A stretch of 64,000 nucleotides of DNA from Rhodonellum psychrophilum GCM71 = DSM 17998 (GTDB lineage: Bacteria > Bacteroidota > Bacteroidia > Cytophagales > Cyclobacteriaceae), in NCBI RefSeq assembly GCF_000381545.1, contig NZ_KB906689.1, positions 57,890 to 121,889 on the forward strand. Direction: 5' to 3'. Position numbers and translations under genes: made by a program. How positions within the stretch are numbered: position 1 is the first letter of the stretch; the number at the start of each line of letters is the position of its first letter. This document shows, one piece after another, positions 18,341 to 26,752 of the stretch. Under the pieces are notes generated by a model, which did not search any database, was not told the DNA's origin, and saw nothing but the letters and a program-made list of their open reading frames with translations.

Positions 18341-18500
18341 TTATTCCAGCCTGTTTTTGATGACGATTCCCTGCTCTTCAAGCTTTTTCAAACACTTTTT
18401 TAACTCAAGCTTTCCTCAATGTTGGATGGCAATTTCTACCAATTCCGCCAGTTCAATTCCTTTGGCAAGGCGCTCATGAGGGACTTTGGGAGTTTTCTGA
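18341..18500 (-). pseudogene. Decayed coding fragment
   Basis: On the minus strand one frame reads PKVPHERLAKGIELAEL, then VEIAIQH, an in-frame TGA, then GKLELKKCLKKLEEQGIVIK and a stop (TAA at 18343-18341). The amphipathic helical style is protein-like but the frame is broken, there is no start and no family can be named. Confidence 0.35.
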
Positions 18501-18594
18501 AATATAAATACTACATTGAATTACTTAATATTTTAATAATCGATTTAATTTTTTACTGTTTTTTAAAAGCCTTAGGATTGTATAAGGTAAATAG

Positions 18595-19209
18595 ATGAAA
18601 TGGATGAAAAATTTACAAGACAATGTGTTGATTGAATTGATCAAAGAATCTAATCATTTAGCATTCCATGCATTTTATCAAAGGCATTGGGAGCATCTAT
18701 ACTTAAAAGCTTTTTCAATTTTGCAGGATTCGGATGTTTCGGAGGATATTGTTCAGGATATTTTTTTAGAATTATGGAACAAAAGGAACGGATTGAAAAT
18801 CGAAAAACCAAGCCATTACCTTTTCACCTGTGTCAAGCATGCTGTTTTTAAGATTCTTCAAAAGCAAAAAATATCGGATAGACACCTTCAATCAATCAGT
18901 GCTATAGATTTACTTATACAGGCCGAAGCCAGTATGGATACCCATGAAATGGAACAGATGATTTTAAACCACCTCGATCGCCTACCAGGCCGTTGTAAAG
19001 AAATTTTTTACTTGAGCAGATTTGAAAATCTGGGTAACAAAGAAATCGCGCTGCAACTTGGCATTAGTACCAAAACAGTCGAAAACCAAATTTACAGGGC
19101 GATGAAATCCCTCAAAACATTGTATCCACAAATGCTATCCATGTATTTCATGTTCATTTTTAGTACCTCTCAGGTTATGGTTTCGGGTCCAGTTTTATCA
19201 TATTGTTAA
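18595..19209 (+). CDS. ECF RNA polymerase sigma factor, FecI-like
   Basis: The 204-residue protein has sigma region 2 (about residues 15-85: AFHAFYQRHWEHLYLKAFSIL, SEDIVQDIFLELWNKR) and region 4 (about 120-180: LPGRCKEIFYLSRFENLGNKEIALQLGISTKTVENQIYRAMKSL), the usual ECF pair of the Bacteroidetes-expanded FecI family. The tail after residue 180 is hydrophobic. The next gene, 77 bp downstream, is a FecR-like anti-sigma factor and after it comes a TonB receptor with an STN signalling domain, so this is a surface-signalling sigma factor that should activate the receptor-phosphatase genes behind it. Confidence 0.93.
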   Translation: MKWMKNLQDNVLIELIKESNHLAFHAFYQRHWEHLYLKAFSILQDSDVSEDIVQDIFLELWNKRNGLKIEKPSHYLFTCVKHAVFKILQKQKISDRHLQSISAIDLLIQAEASMDTHEMEQMILNHLDRLPGRCKEIFYLSRFENLGNKEIALQLGISTKTVENQIYRAMKSLKTLYPQMLSMYFMFIFSTSQVMVSGPVLSYC

Positions 19210-19286
19210 ATCAAAGGATTCTACTTTTTTTATGTGAGTGATCGCCGTCCGATAATGCTCTTAACTGTAAATACAGCAAAAGAAGC

Positions 19287-20276
19287 ATGGACAAAAAAAA
19301 TCCATTTTACAGGTACTCTAAAAACCTACTTTCAGATTCAGAACGGAAGAGACTGGATCTATTTTTTGAAAAAGAATCATTTCGGACAAAGGAGTGGGAC
19401 GAAAAGTCAATGGGTAAAAAGGATGAGGTCTCTACCAGGATATGGTCTTCTTTAAAAGTATCACAAAAGGAAAAACCAAAAAACAAATCCTTTAAAAGAA
19501 TTCCTTTGGAATTTGCAGCTGTATTCATGCTGATGATAGTGGCAGGCTTATACAGTTGGATAAATGTTGGGAATCAATTGGAAACAGGTTCTGGTAACGG
19601 GAAAGAATACCATACTGTTGCTGGTCAGCGATCCACGATCATATTACCCGACGGAAGTACGGTTATTCTCAACTCGATGAGTAAGCTTTCCTATTCCAAG
19701 AATTTCAATGGAAATAACCGTCAGGTGGTCTTGGAGGGAGAAGCTTATTTTGAAATAACCCATGACAGCGGACGTCCATTTATTGTAGTCAGCGATCAAT
19801 TAACGACTCAGGTTCTTGGAACTGAATTTCTTGTTAAATCCTTCGCCAATGAGGCCAGATCGGTATCTGTGAAGTCGGGAAAGGTATTGGTTCAAAATCG
19901 GAATGACAACAATAATGAAGGAGTATCAGAACAAATTCTTTATGCAGAGGAAACTGTTTCACTTGATTTCGAAAAAGGAATACTAAGGAAAAAACCGGCA
20001 GATCTAAAAAAAGCGCTTGCTTGGATAAGTGGGGAGATTTTCATGGATAACATGTCCTTAGGGGAACTTGCTTTACTATTGGAAAGAACTTATGCCGTTA
20101 AAATCATTTTTAAAGATCCCTTATTAAAGTCCTGCAGTATTTCAGGCAAACTTGGTAAAATGAATATCTCCGAAGTCATGGATGTCATCAGCAGTACCAT
20201 GGCATTGAAATACAACATTGTACATCGCAATATTTTCATTGAAGGAAATTCCTGTAAAACAAAAATGCCTATGTAA
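19287..20276 (+). CDS. FecR-like anti-sigma factor
   Basis: The 329-residue protein has a short charged cytoplasmic part (residues 1-70), one membrane helix near residues 73-92 (LEFAAVFMLMIVAGLYSWI), and a periplasmic FecR domain (TVAGQRSTIILPDGSTVILNS, VVLEGEAYFEI, PFIVVSDQLTTQVLGTEFLV read in parts) ending with a DUF4974-like STN-contacting domain (MSLGELALLLERTYAVKIIF). It should hold the sigma factor at 18595 inactive until the TonB receptor at 20378 signals substrate. The gene order sigma, anti-sigma, receptor is the standard one. Confidence 0.92.
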   Translation: MDKKNPFYRYSKNLLSDSERKRLDLFFEKESFRTKEWDEKSMGKKDEVSTRIWSSLKVSQKEKPKNKSFKRIPLEFAAVFMLMIVAGLYSWINVGNQLETGSGNGKEYHTVAGQRSTIILPDGSTVILNSMSKLSYSKNFNGNNRQVVLEGEAYFEITHDSGRPFIVVSDQLTTQVLGTEFLVKSFANEARSVSVKSGKVLVQNRNDNNNEGVSEQILYAEETVSLDFEKGILRKKPADLKKALAWISGEIFMDNMSLGELALLLERTYAVKIIFKDPLLKSCSISGKLGKMNISEVMDVISSTMALKYNIVHRNIFIEGNSCKTKMPM

Positions 20277-20294
20277 TAACAACCAATTAAAAAA

Positions 20295-20318
20295 CCGGGT
20301 GTGTTGGAGCACACCCGG
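20295..20318 (+). terminator. Strong hairpin between fecR-like and receptor genes
   Basis: Perfect 9-bp stem CCGGGTGTG/CACACCCGG with loop TTGGAG. No T-run follows on the plus strand, but a run of A precedes it, so it may act as an attenuator or mRNA-processing element that lowers or separates receptor expression from the sigma/anti-sigma pair. Confidence 0.45.
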
Positions 20319-20377
20319 AGGATGGAATTATTCAAATCCCATTTTCTAAATGTTACCATTTAAAAACAATCAAAAAT

Positions 20378-23300
20378 ATGATTTTATTTACAAAACCCGT
20401 TACAAGAATAATTTTTCTTTGTTGCACCACTTTGATTTTTGGAATGCATCAAAGTCAGTCGTTTGGTCAGGTAGCCACCAATCCAGTGAATCCATTAGAC
20501 AAAACCATATCATTTGCGTCCAACAACCAACCCTTGGAAAGGGTCATTTCGCAATTGACAGAAAAATTGGCTATTGGTTTTTCCTACGATAATGCATTGA
20601 AGCCAAAACTCCAGCAAACAATATCCTTGAACTCAAGTCATCGACCTGTAAAAGCTATTTTGGATGAAGTTCTTCTTCCCAATGGACTCACCTTTCGGAT
20701 AGTCTCAAACCAACTTATCATTACCGAATCCAAGCCACCGTCAGAAAAAGCAGCAAAAGGGAGCATTTCCGGATTATTATTAGGGATGCCTGAAAACATC
20801 CCTTTAGGTTTTGTGGTGGTAAATCTTCCGGAACAAAAAAAGAGTGTTCTTTCAAAAGAAGATGGTAGTTTCTATTTTGGAGACCTAGATGCCGGAGAAA
20901 TCACAATTCAGGTGACATGTATGGGTTATGTACCTGTTAACTTGCGCTATTTAGTCAGTGAAGGAAACAATCCGCCATTAAGGATTCAACTTGAATCCAG
21001 TTTGAGTGAACTGGAAGGAGTTACCATAACGGGTATCAGGTTGGGAGAGGTAAAGGCACTTAGCCAGATGCAAAATGCAGAGAACATTAAATATGTAATG
21101 TCTCAGGAGCAGATTGAGCGTTTCCCTGATCTTACCGTTGGTGAGTCATTGCAAAGAGTTCCGGGAGTTGCCGTCGGTTATAGCTATGGACTTCCCAGAG
21201 ATGTAATCATCAGGGGTTTGGGACAGGGATTAAGCAGTGTGACAATGAATGGCAACAGGCTTCCCTCAACCGGTGCCGGCAGTAGGTCAACCGACCTCAA
21301 CGGGATATTGGCAAATTCCATAGAAAGTATAGAAGTCATAAAAACCCTCACTCCCGACAGGGATGCGGACGGTACCGGAGGGGCAGTGAACATCGTCACA
21401 AAATCGCCAAAAATGAACGAAAAGATGATTGATGCTAAACTTGCTGGGGGCTACAATGGGCTTCTTGGAAAAGGAACCTATGATTTGGGATTGACTTTTG
21501 GAGATAGAAAAAGCAAGTGGAGCTACCTGGTTGGCGCCAGCTATTCAAGAAACTGGAGAGCAGAAGACCGTGTTGACAAAAGCTATTCTAACTATTCCAT
21601 CAATGGGGAAAACAGGTTGATGCTAAGCAATCTTGACCTGGATGGATATGAAATCAAAAGAGATAATCTTGCGCTGAATGGGGAACTGAAATACTATGCT
21701 TCCGAACGCTCCTCTTTTTATTTCAGAGCCTCTTACAACAAATATTATGAGATCCAGAATAGATTGGAACGCATCATTAACATCCGATCCTACGAAAACG
21801 AAAGCCAGTTGAAAGATGTGAGGATCACGCAATCGGGAAACTGGAGAGATTATCACCGGGATCTTTTTCAGGCCTCTATAGGAGGGTTGCAGTTCTTTAA
21901 GGACTGGAAACTGGATTACGATTTGACTTATTCATTGGGGAAATATGACCAACCTACATATTACAGTGCTGCTTTTGTAAGAAATGGTTTACAAGGAACA
22001 CTTGATTTGAACGACCCCAGGGCTCCCCAATTTAATTTCGAACAGGAAAACCCCTTCGATCCTTCACTTTATACCACAAATCGATATATCAACAGACATG
22101 ACACCTCAACGGATAGAGATGGCCAATACTCCATTAACCTTCAAAAAGGTATCAGAATCGGAGAAATCATTGGCAACTTAAAATTTGGCAGTAGGGGAAA
22201 ATATAAATATAATGACCGTTTTAGGAATTATTTCCTGCACGATCTGAAATCAGGTCAATTCTTACTTTCCGACCACCTTTCTTCTTACCAAAAGGACGAC
22301 CATTACCAAGGGGCTTATCAGATGTTTAATTTTCCTGAGGCAAAATCCTTGGAAAGATATTATCAGGAAAACAAAGGATTGTTTTCAGTCAACGACACAT
22401 ACACCAGGCAAAACACAGATCCGGATTCTTTCACTGGAAATGAGTATTTGCTTGCCTATTATGCCATGTCTGAATTAAACTACAAAAAACTGAAAATAAT
22501 CGGTGGGTTAAGATATGAAACTACAGGTTTTAAATACAATGGAAACCAAGTGAACTTTGACGACAGAGGCCAATATGTCAATACGGTTCCGGTAAATACC
22601 GATAAATCCTTTAATGGATTTTTTCCATCAATAAACTTAAAGGTTGCCATGACGCCTCATACCAATTTTAGGGCAGCAATAACCCGTTCTTTGGCAAGGC
22701 CAAGCTATTATGATTTGGTTCCATGGGAAGAAATAGAGACCAACAGATTGCGGATATCAAAGGGAAACCCTGATTTGGTTCAGGCGACTTCTGTCAATTA
22801 CGATTTACTGTTTGAACATTATTTCAAGTCTGTTGGCCTACTTTCAGGTGGGGTATTTCAGAAAAACCTCCGAAACTACCTCTATAACACTTCTTTTACG
22901 CAGGAAGGTGGAACTTATGATGGTTATTTGGTTCGGCAGACCATCAATGGTGCAGATGCACTGGTTAGAGGTTTTGAGTTTGCCTGGCAGCAGCAGTTGA
23001 CCTTTCTTCCCGGTGCATGGAACGGTTTAGGGGTGTATGCCAATTTCACATATGTTCTAAGCAAATTTGAGGTTCCCGGAGAAAACTCACCTAGGACTGC
23101 AAGTCTTCCTGATATGAGGCCACACGTGGGTAACATGTCCCTATCTTATGAAAAATATGGATTTTCAGGAAGGCTATCCATGTACTTCTATGGCACTTTC
23201 AACTCGGAACTCAGTGAAGACCCTAACAATGACCTTTTAGAAAAAGGACGTCACCAGTTGGATTTTTCAGCATCCCAGAAATTAACCGGCAGGTTAAGTC

Positions 23301-23425
23301 TTTTTGTTGGTGTCAATAACATCACCAACCAACCCATCTCTGATGTATTCAGAGATGGACGGCCTCAAAATGACGCCTATTATTCAAGATGGGGAAATTT
23401 AGGATTAAGATTTAAAACTTACTAA
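20378..23425 (+). CDS. TonB-dependent receptor with N-terminal STN signalling domain
   Basis: The 1015-residue protein has a signal peptide (residues 1-31), an STN domain (about 42-115: ISFASNNQPLERVISQLTEKLAIGFSYD), a carboxypeptidase-like beta domain (about 125-210), a plug domain (about 235-350: ERFPDLTVGESLQRVPGVAV, VIIRGLGQGLSSVTMNGNRLP) and a beta-barrel ending in aromatic LGLRFKTY. It resembles the TonB_rcpt_bac type rather than SusC. STN domains contact FecR, so this receptor should both import and sense. It is directly followed (11 bp) by a secreted phosphatase, suggesting the ligand is phosphate-containing or a phosphatase product; that link is inferred. Confidence 0.9.
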   Translation: MILFTKPVTRIIFLCCTTLIFGMHQSQSFGQVATNPVNPLDKTISFASNNQPLERVISQLTEKLAIGFSYDNALKPKLQQTISLNSSHRPVKAILDEVLLPNGLTFRIVSNQLIITESKPPSEKAAKGSISGLLLGMPENIPLGFVVVNLPEQKKSVLSKEDGSFYFGDLDAGEITIQVTCMGYVPVNLRYLVSEGNNPPLRIQLESSLSELEGVTITGIRLGEVKALSQMQNAENIKYVMSQEQIERFPDLTVGESLQRVPGVAVGYSYGLPRDVIIRGLGQGLSSVTMNGNRLPSTGAGSRSTDLNGILANSIESIEVIKTLTPDRDADGTGGAVNIVTKSPKMNEKMIDAKLAGGYNGLLGKGTYDLGLTFGDRKSKWSYLVGASYSRNWRAEDRVDKSYSNYSINGENRLMLSNLDLDGYEIKRDNLALNGELKYYASERSSFYFRASYNKYYEIQNRLERIINIRSYENESQLKDVRITQSGNWRDYHRDLFQASIGGLQFFKDWKLDYDLTYSLGKYDQPTYYSAAFVRNGLQGTLDLNDPRAPQFNFEQENPFDPSLYTTNRYINRHDTSTDRDGQYSINLQKGIRIGEIIGNLKFGSRGKYKYNDRFRNYFLHDLKSGQFLLSDHLSSYQKDDHYQGAYQMFNFPEAKSLERYYQENKGLFSVNDTYTRQNTDPDSFTGNEYLLAYYAMSELNYKKLKIIGGLRYETTGFKYNGNQVNFDDRGQYVNTVPVNTDKSFNGFFPSINLKVAMTPHTNFRAAITRSLARPSYYDLVPWEEIETNRLRISKGNPDLVQATSVNYDLLFEHYFKSVGLLSGGVFQKNLRNYLYNTSFTQEGGTYDGYLVRQTINGADALVRGFEFAWQQQLTFLPGAWNGLGVYANFTYVLSKFEVPGENSPRTASLPDMRPHVGNMSLSYEKYGFSGRLSMYFYGTFNSELSEDPNNDLLEKGRHQLDFSASQKLTGRLSLFVGVNNITNQPISDVFRDGRPQNDAYYSRWGNLGLRFKTY

Positions 23426-23436
23426 CATATCAAATT

Positions 23437-24786
23437 ATGAAGAAATACCTTTTCTATATCCTAATTCCTTTCTCAGGATTCCTTAGTATCCAGTATGTAA
23501 ATGCTCAAGACTATGCTCCAAAGCAAACGCCCGATAGAATTACCCTACATCTTGGAGAAAATCCGGCAACATCCTTCTCTATAAACTATAGAACTTCTTC
23601 TGAAATGGAGGAATCCTACATTCAGGTCAGTTTGGAAAATAGCAGCCCTGACTTGGAAAAGTACCTGATTACCAAAAAAGCGGATAAAAAGGTGCTTGAT
23701 TCCGATGGTAGTTTGGCTAATTATTTTACTGTAAGTGTGGATGGTTTGGATCCTGAAACGCTATATGTTTACCGTATCGGAAACGATGACTCCTGGAGCG
23801 AATGGAACCAGGTAACAACTGCCTCCAGTAACTTAGATACATTCTCTTTTATTTACCTTGGGGATATCCAGAATAACATCAAATCTCTGGCTTCAAGAGT
23901 GATCAGAAAAAGTTATTCACACCTCCCAAATGCATCCTTTATACTCTATTCTGGGGACTTAATCAATAGGACTCATAATGACCAAGAATGGGGTGAGTGG
24001 TATGAAGCAGGTGGTTGGATTAACAGCCAAGTTCCTGTTTTGGCTACTCCTGGCAATCATGAATACACAAGAGATGAGGAAAGAAACCTTCAATTGGATA
24101 ACCATTGGGATAAGCAGTTTAGCTTTCAAAAAAACGGGCCGGCGCCATACCAATCCTCCGTATATTATCAGGATTATGGAAACATGAGAATCATCAGCCT
24201 GGATACGCAATTGATTATGCTGGATTCAATTTCCAGACAGATTCAAAAAGAATGGCTGGACCAGGTATTAAAAACCACTGAAAATAAATGGAAGATAATC
24301 CTGATGCACCATCCTGTATATTCGGTTAGCCACAACCGGGACAACCCCATCCTTAGAGATCTTTTTCAACCCATCTTTGAAAAACATGATGTTGATTTGG
24401 TCCTTCAGGGACACGATCACACCTATGGAAGGGGGTTTAAGCCCATGCCAGACCCCGGAACTTCTAAAGGCCCCATGTATATAGTTTCCGTAGCAGGACC
24501 AAAGATGTATACACCAACCTTGGACCGATGGACGGAAAGATCAGGAGCAAATATTCAGCTGTATCAACTGATTTCAGTTAAAGGAGATAGATTAAGTTAC
24601 GAAAGCTTCACGACTGATGGAAAAAAATATGATGGTTTTGATCTCTCAAAAAATCCAGGGGATAACAAATTTGAATTACATGACCATATGGGCCCGGAAA
24701 AAAATGAGTTGCCAGCCGGTAGATTGGAAAAATTAAGCCAGGAGGAAATTAATTCTTACAACAAAATATATAAAACAAATTACTGA
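23437..24786 (+). CDS. Purple acid phosphatase-like secreted metallophosphoesterase
   Basis: The 449-residue protein has a signal peptide (to about residue 24), a fibronectin-III-like purple acid phosphatase N-domain (about 30-130, with TPDRITLHLGENPATSFSINY), and a calcineurin-like catalytic domain with all metal motifs: GDIQ (Asp143), GDLI (Asp174), GNHE (Asn207, His208), HHP (His291/292) and GHDH (His326, His328). The Tyr of true purple acid phosphatases next to the second Asp is not evident. It should hydrolyse phosphate monoesters in the periplasm or outside. It is last in the sigma-anti-sigma-receptor operon and is followed by a terminator at 24812. Confidence 0.9.
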   Translation: MKKYLFYILIPFSGFLSIQYVNAQDYAPKQTPDRITLHLGENPATSFSINYRTSSEMEESYIQVSLENSSPDLEKYLITKKADKKVLDSDGSLANYFTVSVDGLDPETLYVYRIGNDDSWSEWNQVTTASSNLDTFSFIYLGDIQNNIKSLASRVIRKSYSHLPNASFILYSGDLINRTHNDQEWGEWYEAGGWINSQVPVLATPGNHEYTRDEERNLQLDNHWDKQFSFQKNGPAPYQSSVYYQDYGNMRIISLDTQLIMLDSISRQIQKEWLDQVLKTTENKWKIILMHHPVYSVSHNRDNPILRDLFQPIFEKHDVDLVLQGHDHTYGRGFKPMPDPGTSKGPMYIVSVAGPKMYTPTLDRWTERSGANIQLYQLISVKGDRLSYESFTTDGKKYDGFDLSKNPGDNKFELHDHMGPEKNELPAGRLEKLSQEEINSYNKIYKTNY

Positions 24787-24811
24787 AACAATTGAATTCC
24801 AATACAACATA

Positions 24812-24842
24812 TAGAGCCATCGGATTATTTCCGATGGCTCTA
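24812..24842 (+). terminator. Intrinsic terminator after the phosphatase operon
   Basis: Perfect 12-bp stem TAGAGCCATCGG/CCGATGGCTCTA with a 7-nt loop (ATTATTT), followed by TTTA. It lies 26 bp after the phosphatase stop and closes the FecI-FecR-receptor-phosphatase unit. Confidence 0.85.
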
Positions 24843-25712
24843 TTTACGGATAAATCAAGCAAAAGAAGTAATGATAATGTGACACTTAAATCTTAAACAT
24901 TCAATAAAATTAACCTTGGGTATTATTTTCTCAGCAGACAATATTATAATAACTTAAACCCAAATTGAGCATAAAATATTCCATTCTAGCATAAAAATAC
25001 TTCATAATCAGTCTTTGTTATTTGTTTTTGACTTCAGCAGATCGGTACTTTTCCTTTTTCTCCAAATAGCCTGATTTTCATGCAGTTTCTAACCCATTGG
25101 GAATTCTAGTGTATGTTTCCATCAAACTTGTATCAAGTCAGCAGCTTTACATTACTTTTCCTTTGTTTTAGAATTCGGGTTTAAGGCCCAAAGCCAGGAC
25201 TTTGATGATTTGTCAAAAATTAAACGTCTACCATGGGATAAATTTCACATTGATAAGTAGACCTTTCTAATAACACAAAAACACCTTTCTCCCCCCCCTT
25301 TTTTTATTGCATATTTTTTGGAACCCTACTTTTTTATCGGTCTTTGGGATTTTCCAAAAACCGTTAACCTGAACGACCAACTCAATGACTATCCATCTGC
25401 TCCACTCCTCCCCTTTTAAAATCCCATCCCGTTCAAACGCTCAGGCTTATCGATATTAATACTCTAAATGCACCCCAATCCGATGAAATTATTTCAGAGT
25501 CATACCTGTTCCGTTCCCGGTTATAATTATGATCTATGCAAAGATGGGGGTTCGGTCCACATGCCAAGGGTGCACCCTGCCCTGACAAAAAAATAGGGTT
25601 TTCCTAAAGGAAGCCTTCCACGATTTTTCTTTTATGCCCTTGTCTCAAGTGGCCTATTTCACCCCTCAGTTCTCCGGCATAATCAAATTTTAAACCTCTA
25701 AACAATACAGTC
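24843..25712. other. Intergenic region with repeat copy A
   Basis: No intact gene in 870 bp. Positions about 25010-25185 hold copy A of a dispersed repeat described separately. A short open end reading DFDDLSKIKRLPWDKFHIDK then stop (about 25198-25260) could be a decayed gene tail. The rest is AT-rich spacer; the segment 25290-25315 has a C-run and T-run. Confidence 0.45.
25010..25190. repeat. Dispersed repeat, copy A
   Basis: Begins CAGTCTTTGTT, then TTTTTGACTTCA at 25026-25037, and ends near GCTTTACATTACTTTTCC and AGAATTCGGGTT. Copy B (35756-35925) matches it along about 165 bp with many substitutions; copies C (33690-33765) and D (63315-63375, reversed) match the front. The pattern suggests remnants of one insertion element or a non-autonomous relative. 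Confidence 0.6.
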
Positions 25713-25961
25713 ATGTCACAATTTGAAAAAACCTACATCGGAAAAGGAAGCAAAGTAAACGGCCTTGATATCATCAGGGTATCCATCGCAAGAGAAACCC
25801 TGGAAGGGATCCTGAAAAGCCAAATGGTGGATTTTGAAGGAAATGAATACTTCGTCTTCGAAGTGGCCGCTCTCAAAGAAGCAGACACCTACGGAAAGAC
25901 CCATACAGCCTACATCAGCAAAAAAGTCCCTGCCCCAAAAAAGAAAATGGCCAGGAAATAG
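25713..25961 (+). CDS. Small conserved-looking hypothetical protein
   Basis: An 82-residue basic protein (KTYIGKGSKVNGLDIIRVSIARETL, YGKTHTAYISKKVPAPKKKMARK in parts). It resembles small Bacteroidota proteins with the YGKTH-x-x-Y motif that I have seen as uncharacterised neighbours of many genes, but I cannot name the family. It has a clear leader, its own downstream terminator (25977-25999) and no overlap, all in favour of a real gene. Function unknown; nucleic-acid binding is possible from the basic tail. Confidence 0.7.
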   Translation: MSQFEKTYIGKGSKVNGLDIIRVSIARETLEGILKSQMVDFEGNEYFVFEVAALKEADTYGKTHTAYISKKVPAPKKKMARK

Positions 25962-25976
25962 GATGTTCAAAAAAAG

Positions 25977-25999
25977 AAAAGGCCCTTCGGGGCTTTTTT
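25977..25999 (+). terminator. Intrinsic terminator with TTCG tetraloop
   Basis: Stem GCCC/GGGC at 25982-25993 capped by TTCG and extended by A/T pairs, followed by TTTTTT. It lies 20 bp after the 82-residue gene. Confidence 0.88.
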
Positions 26000-26485
26000 G
26001 GTGGTTCTGGATGGCTATATATGTAGGTATTTGTATAAACGGTTTTCCACACATAAATGTAGGCACATATGTGGATGCATCAAGTTTAAGTTGGATAATT
26101 TTGACTGCTTTGTTCTCCAGTAAAACACCACAAATCTGAAAATGGCATTGGTATTTGGAGCAGTATTCCTTTTTTAGGAATTGAAAAATAATTTTGGGAA
26201 TCAATGGGATAGTGAAGGAGATCATTTATAAATTAGCTAGCTTTTGAAGCACTTATGGTTCAAATACATGTATGAACACGTTTCTGAAAATCTTACACTG
26301 GATGGACTTGCCACATTTGAAAGGGAAATATGACAAACCCATTTTGCCTCAGTTTCCAATTCAGTGATTGTGGTGGTTCGAAAACCGCTCAAGAATTTTC
26401 CATAAAAAAATCCATTGACCAGCCGAAGTACAATATTCAGGTGAAGTGGCTTGGTGAACATGTTCAACCGGATTCATAGGCACAG
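26000..26485. other. Spacer with a short shared repeat
   Basis: No gene supported. 26296-26330 matches 17541-17572 (GGATGGACTTGC.ACATTTGAAAG). The minus-strand frame over 26237-26467 is open for 76 codons but has no known motif; it may be a transposase remnant. Confidence 0.4.
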
Positions 26486-26752
26486 TTAATTATTCTTTTC
26501 CAAACCTGATTTTCTATCCACTACCATTCCAAGGACAGCCATTGCCGCCCAACATAGATTGATAAACACACTGGGAAATGAGGTGTCATACAGGGTATTC
26601 ACCACCAAAAACAGGGCTCCAAGGAGATTGGCAAGATGATACTTAAAACTGCTTGATTTCCACTTTTTGGTTATTAAAAGGTAGTAAGATGCCAGAAAGC
26701 ATACTGCTCCCAGCCAACCCAACCCATCCATCCAGAATTTTAAATCACTCAT
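26486..26752 (-). CDS. Small membrane protein, CBU_0592-like
   Basis: The 88-residue protein has three hydrophobic segments (about 8-25, 37-55 and 60-78) and the pattern WLGAVCFLASYYLLITKKWKSSSFKYHLANLLGALFLVVNTLYDTSFPSVFINLCWAAMAV (in parts), which fits the CBU_0592-like domain: small integral membrane proteins of unknown role. The start overlaps the end of the phosphodiesterase gene by 8 bp on the same strand, so it is the last gene of the SusC-SusD-phosphodiesterase operon. A role in that pathway is not shown. Confidence 0.75.
   Translation of the reverse strand: MSDLKFWMDGLGWLGAVCFLASYYLLITKKWKSSSFKYHLANLLGALFLVVNTLYDTSFPSVFINLCWAAMAVLGMVVDRKSGLEKNN

Larger units (their letters stand above)
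17356..18594. other. Gene-poor scar region, 1.24 kb
   Basis: No intact gene. Pieces seen: a short repeat (17541-17572) shared with 26296-26330; a compositionally odd, C-rich segment at about 17840-18045 that contains the inverted repeat CCCACTAT/ATAGTGGG (17951-17958 and 17982-17989); and a decayed minus-strand coding fragment near 18341-18500. The block separates the mobile/defence region from the phosphorus genes and may be an old integration or deletion scar. Confidence 0.5.

Noticed and set aside
18480..18594. TTAAT repeats upstream of the sigma-factor gene as another PHO box
   Set aside because: Spacing is 8 bp, not 11, and there is no TAnnTTTG at 21 bp.
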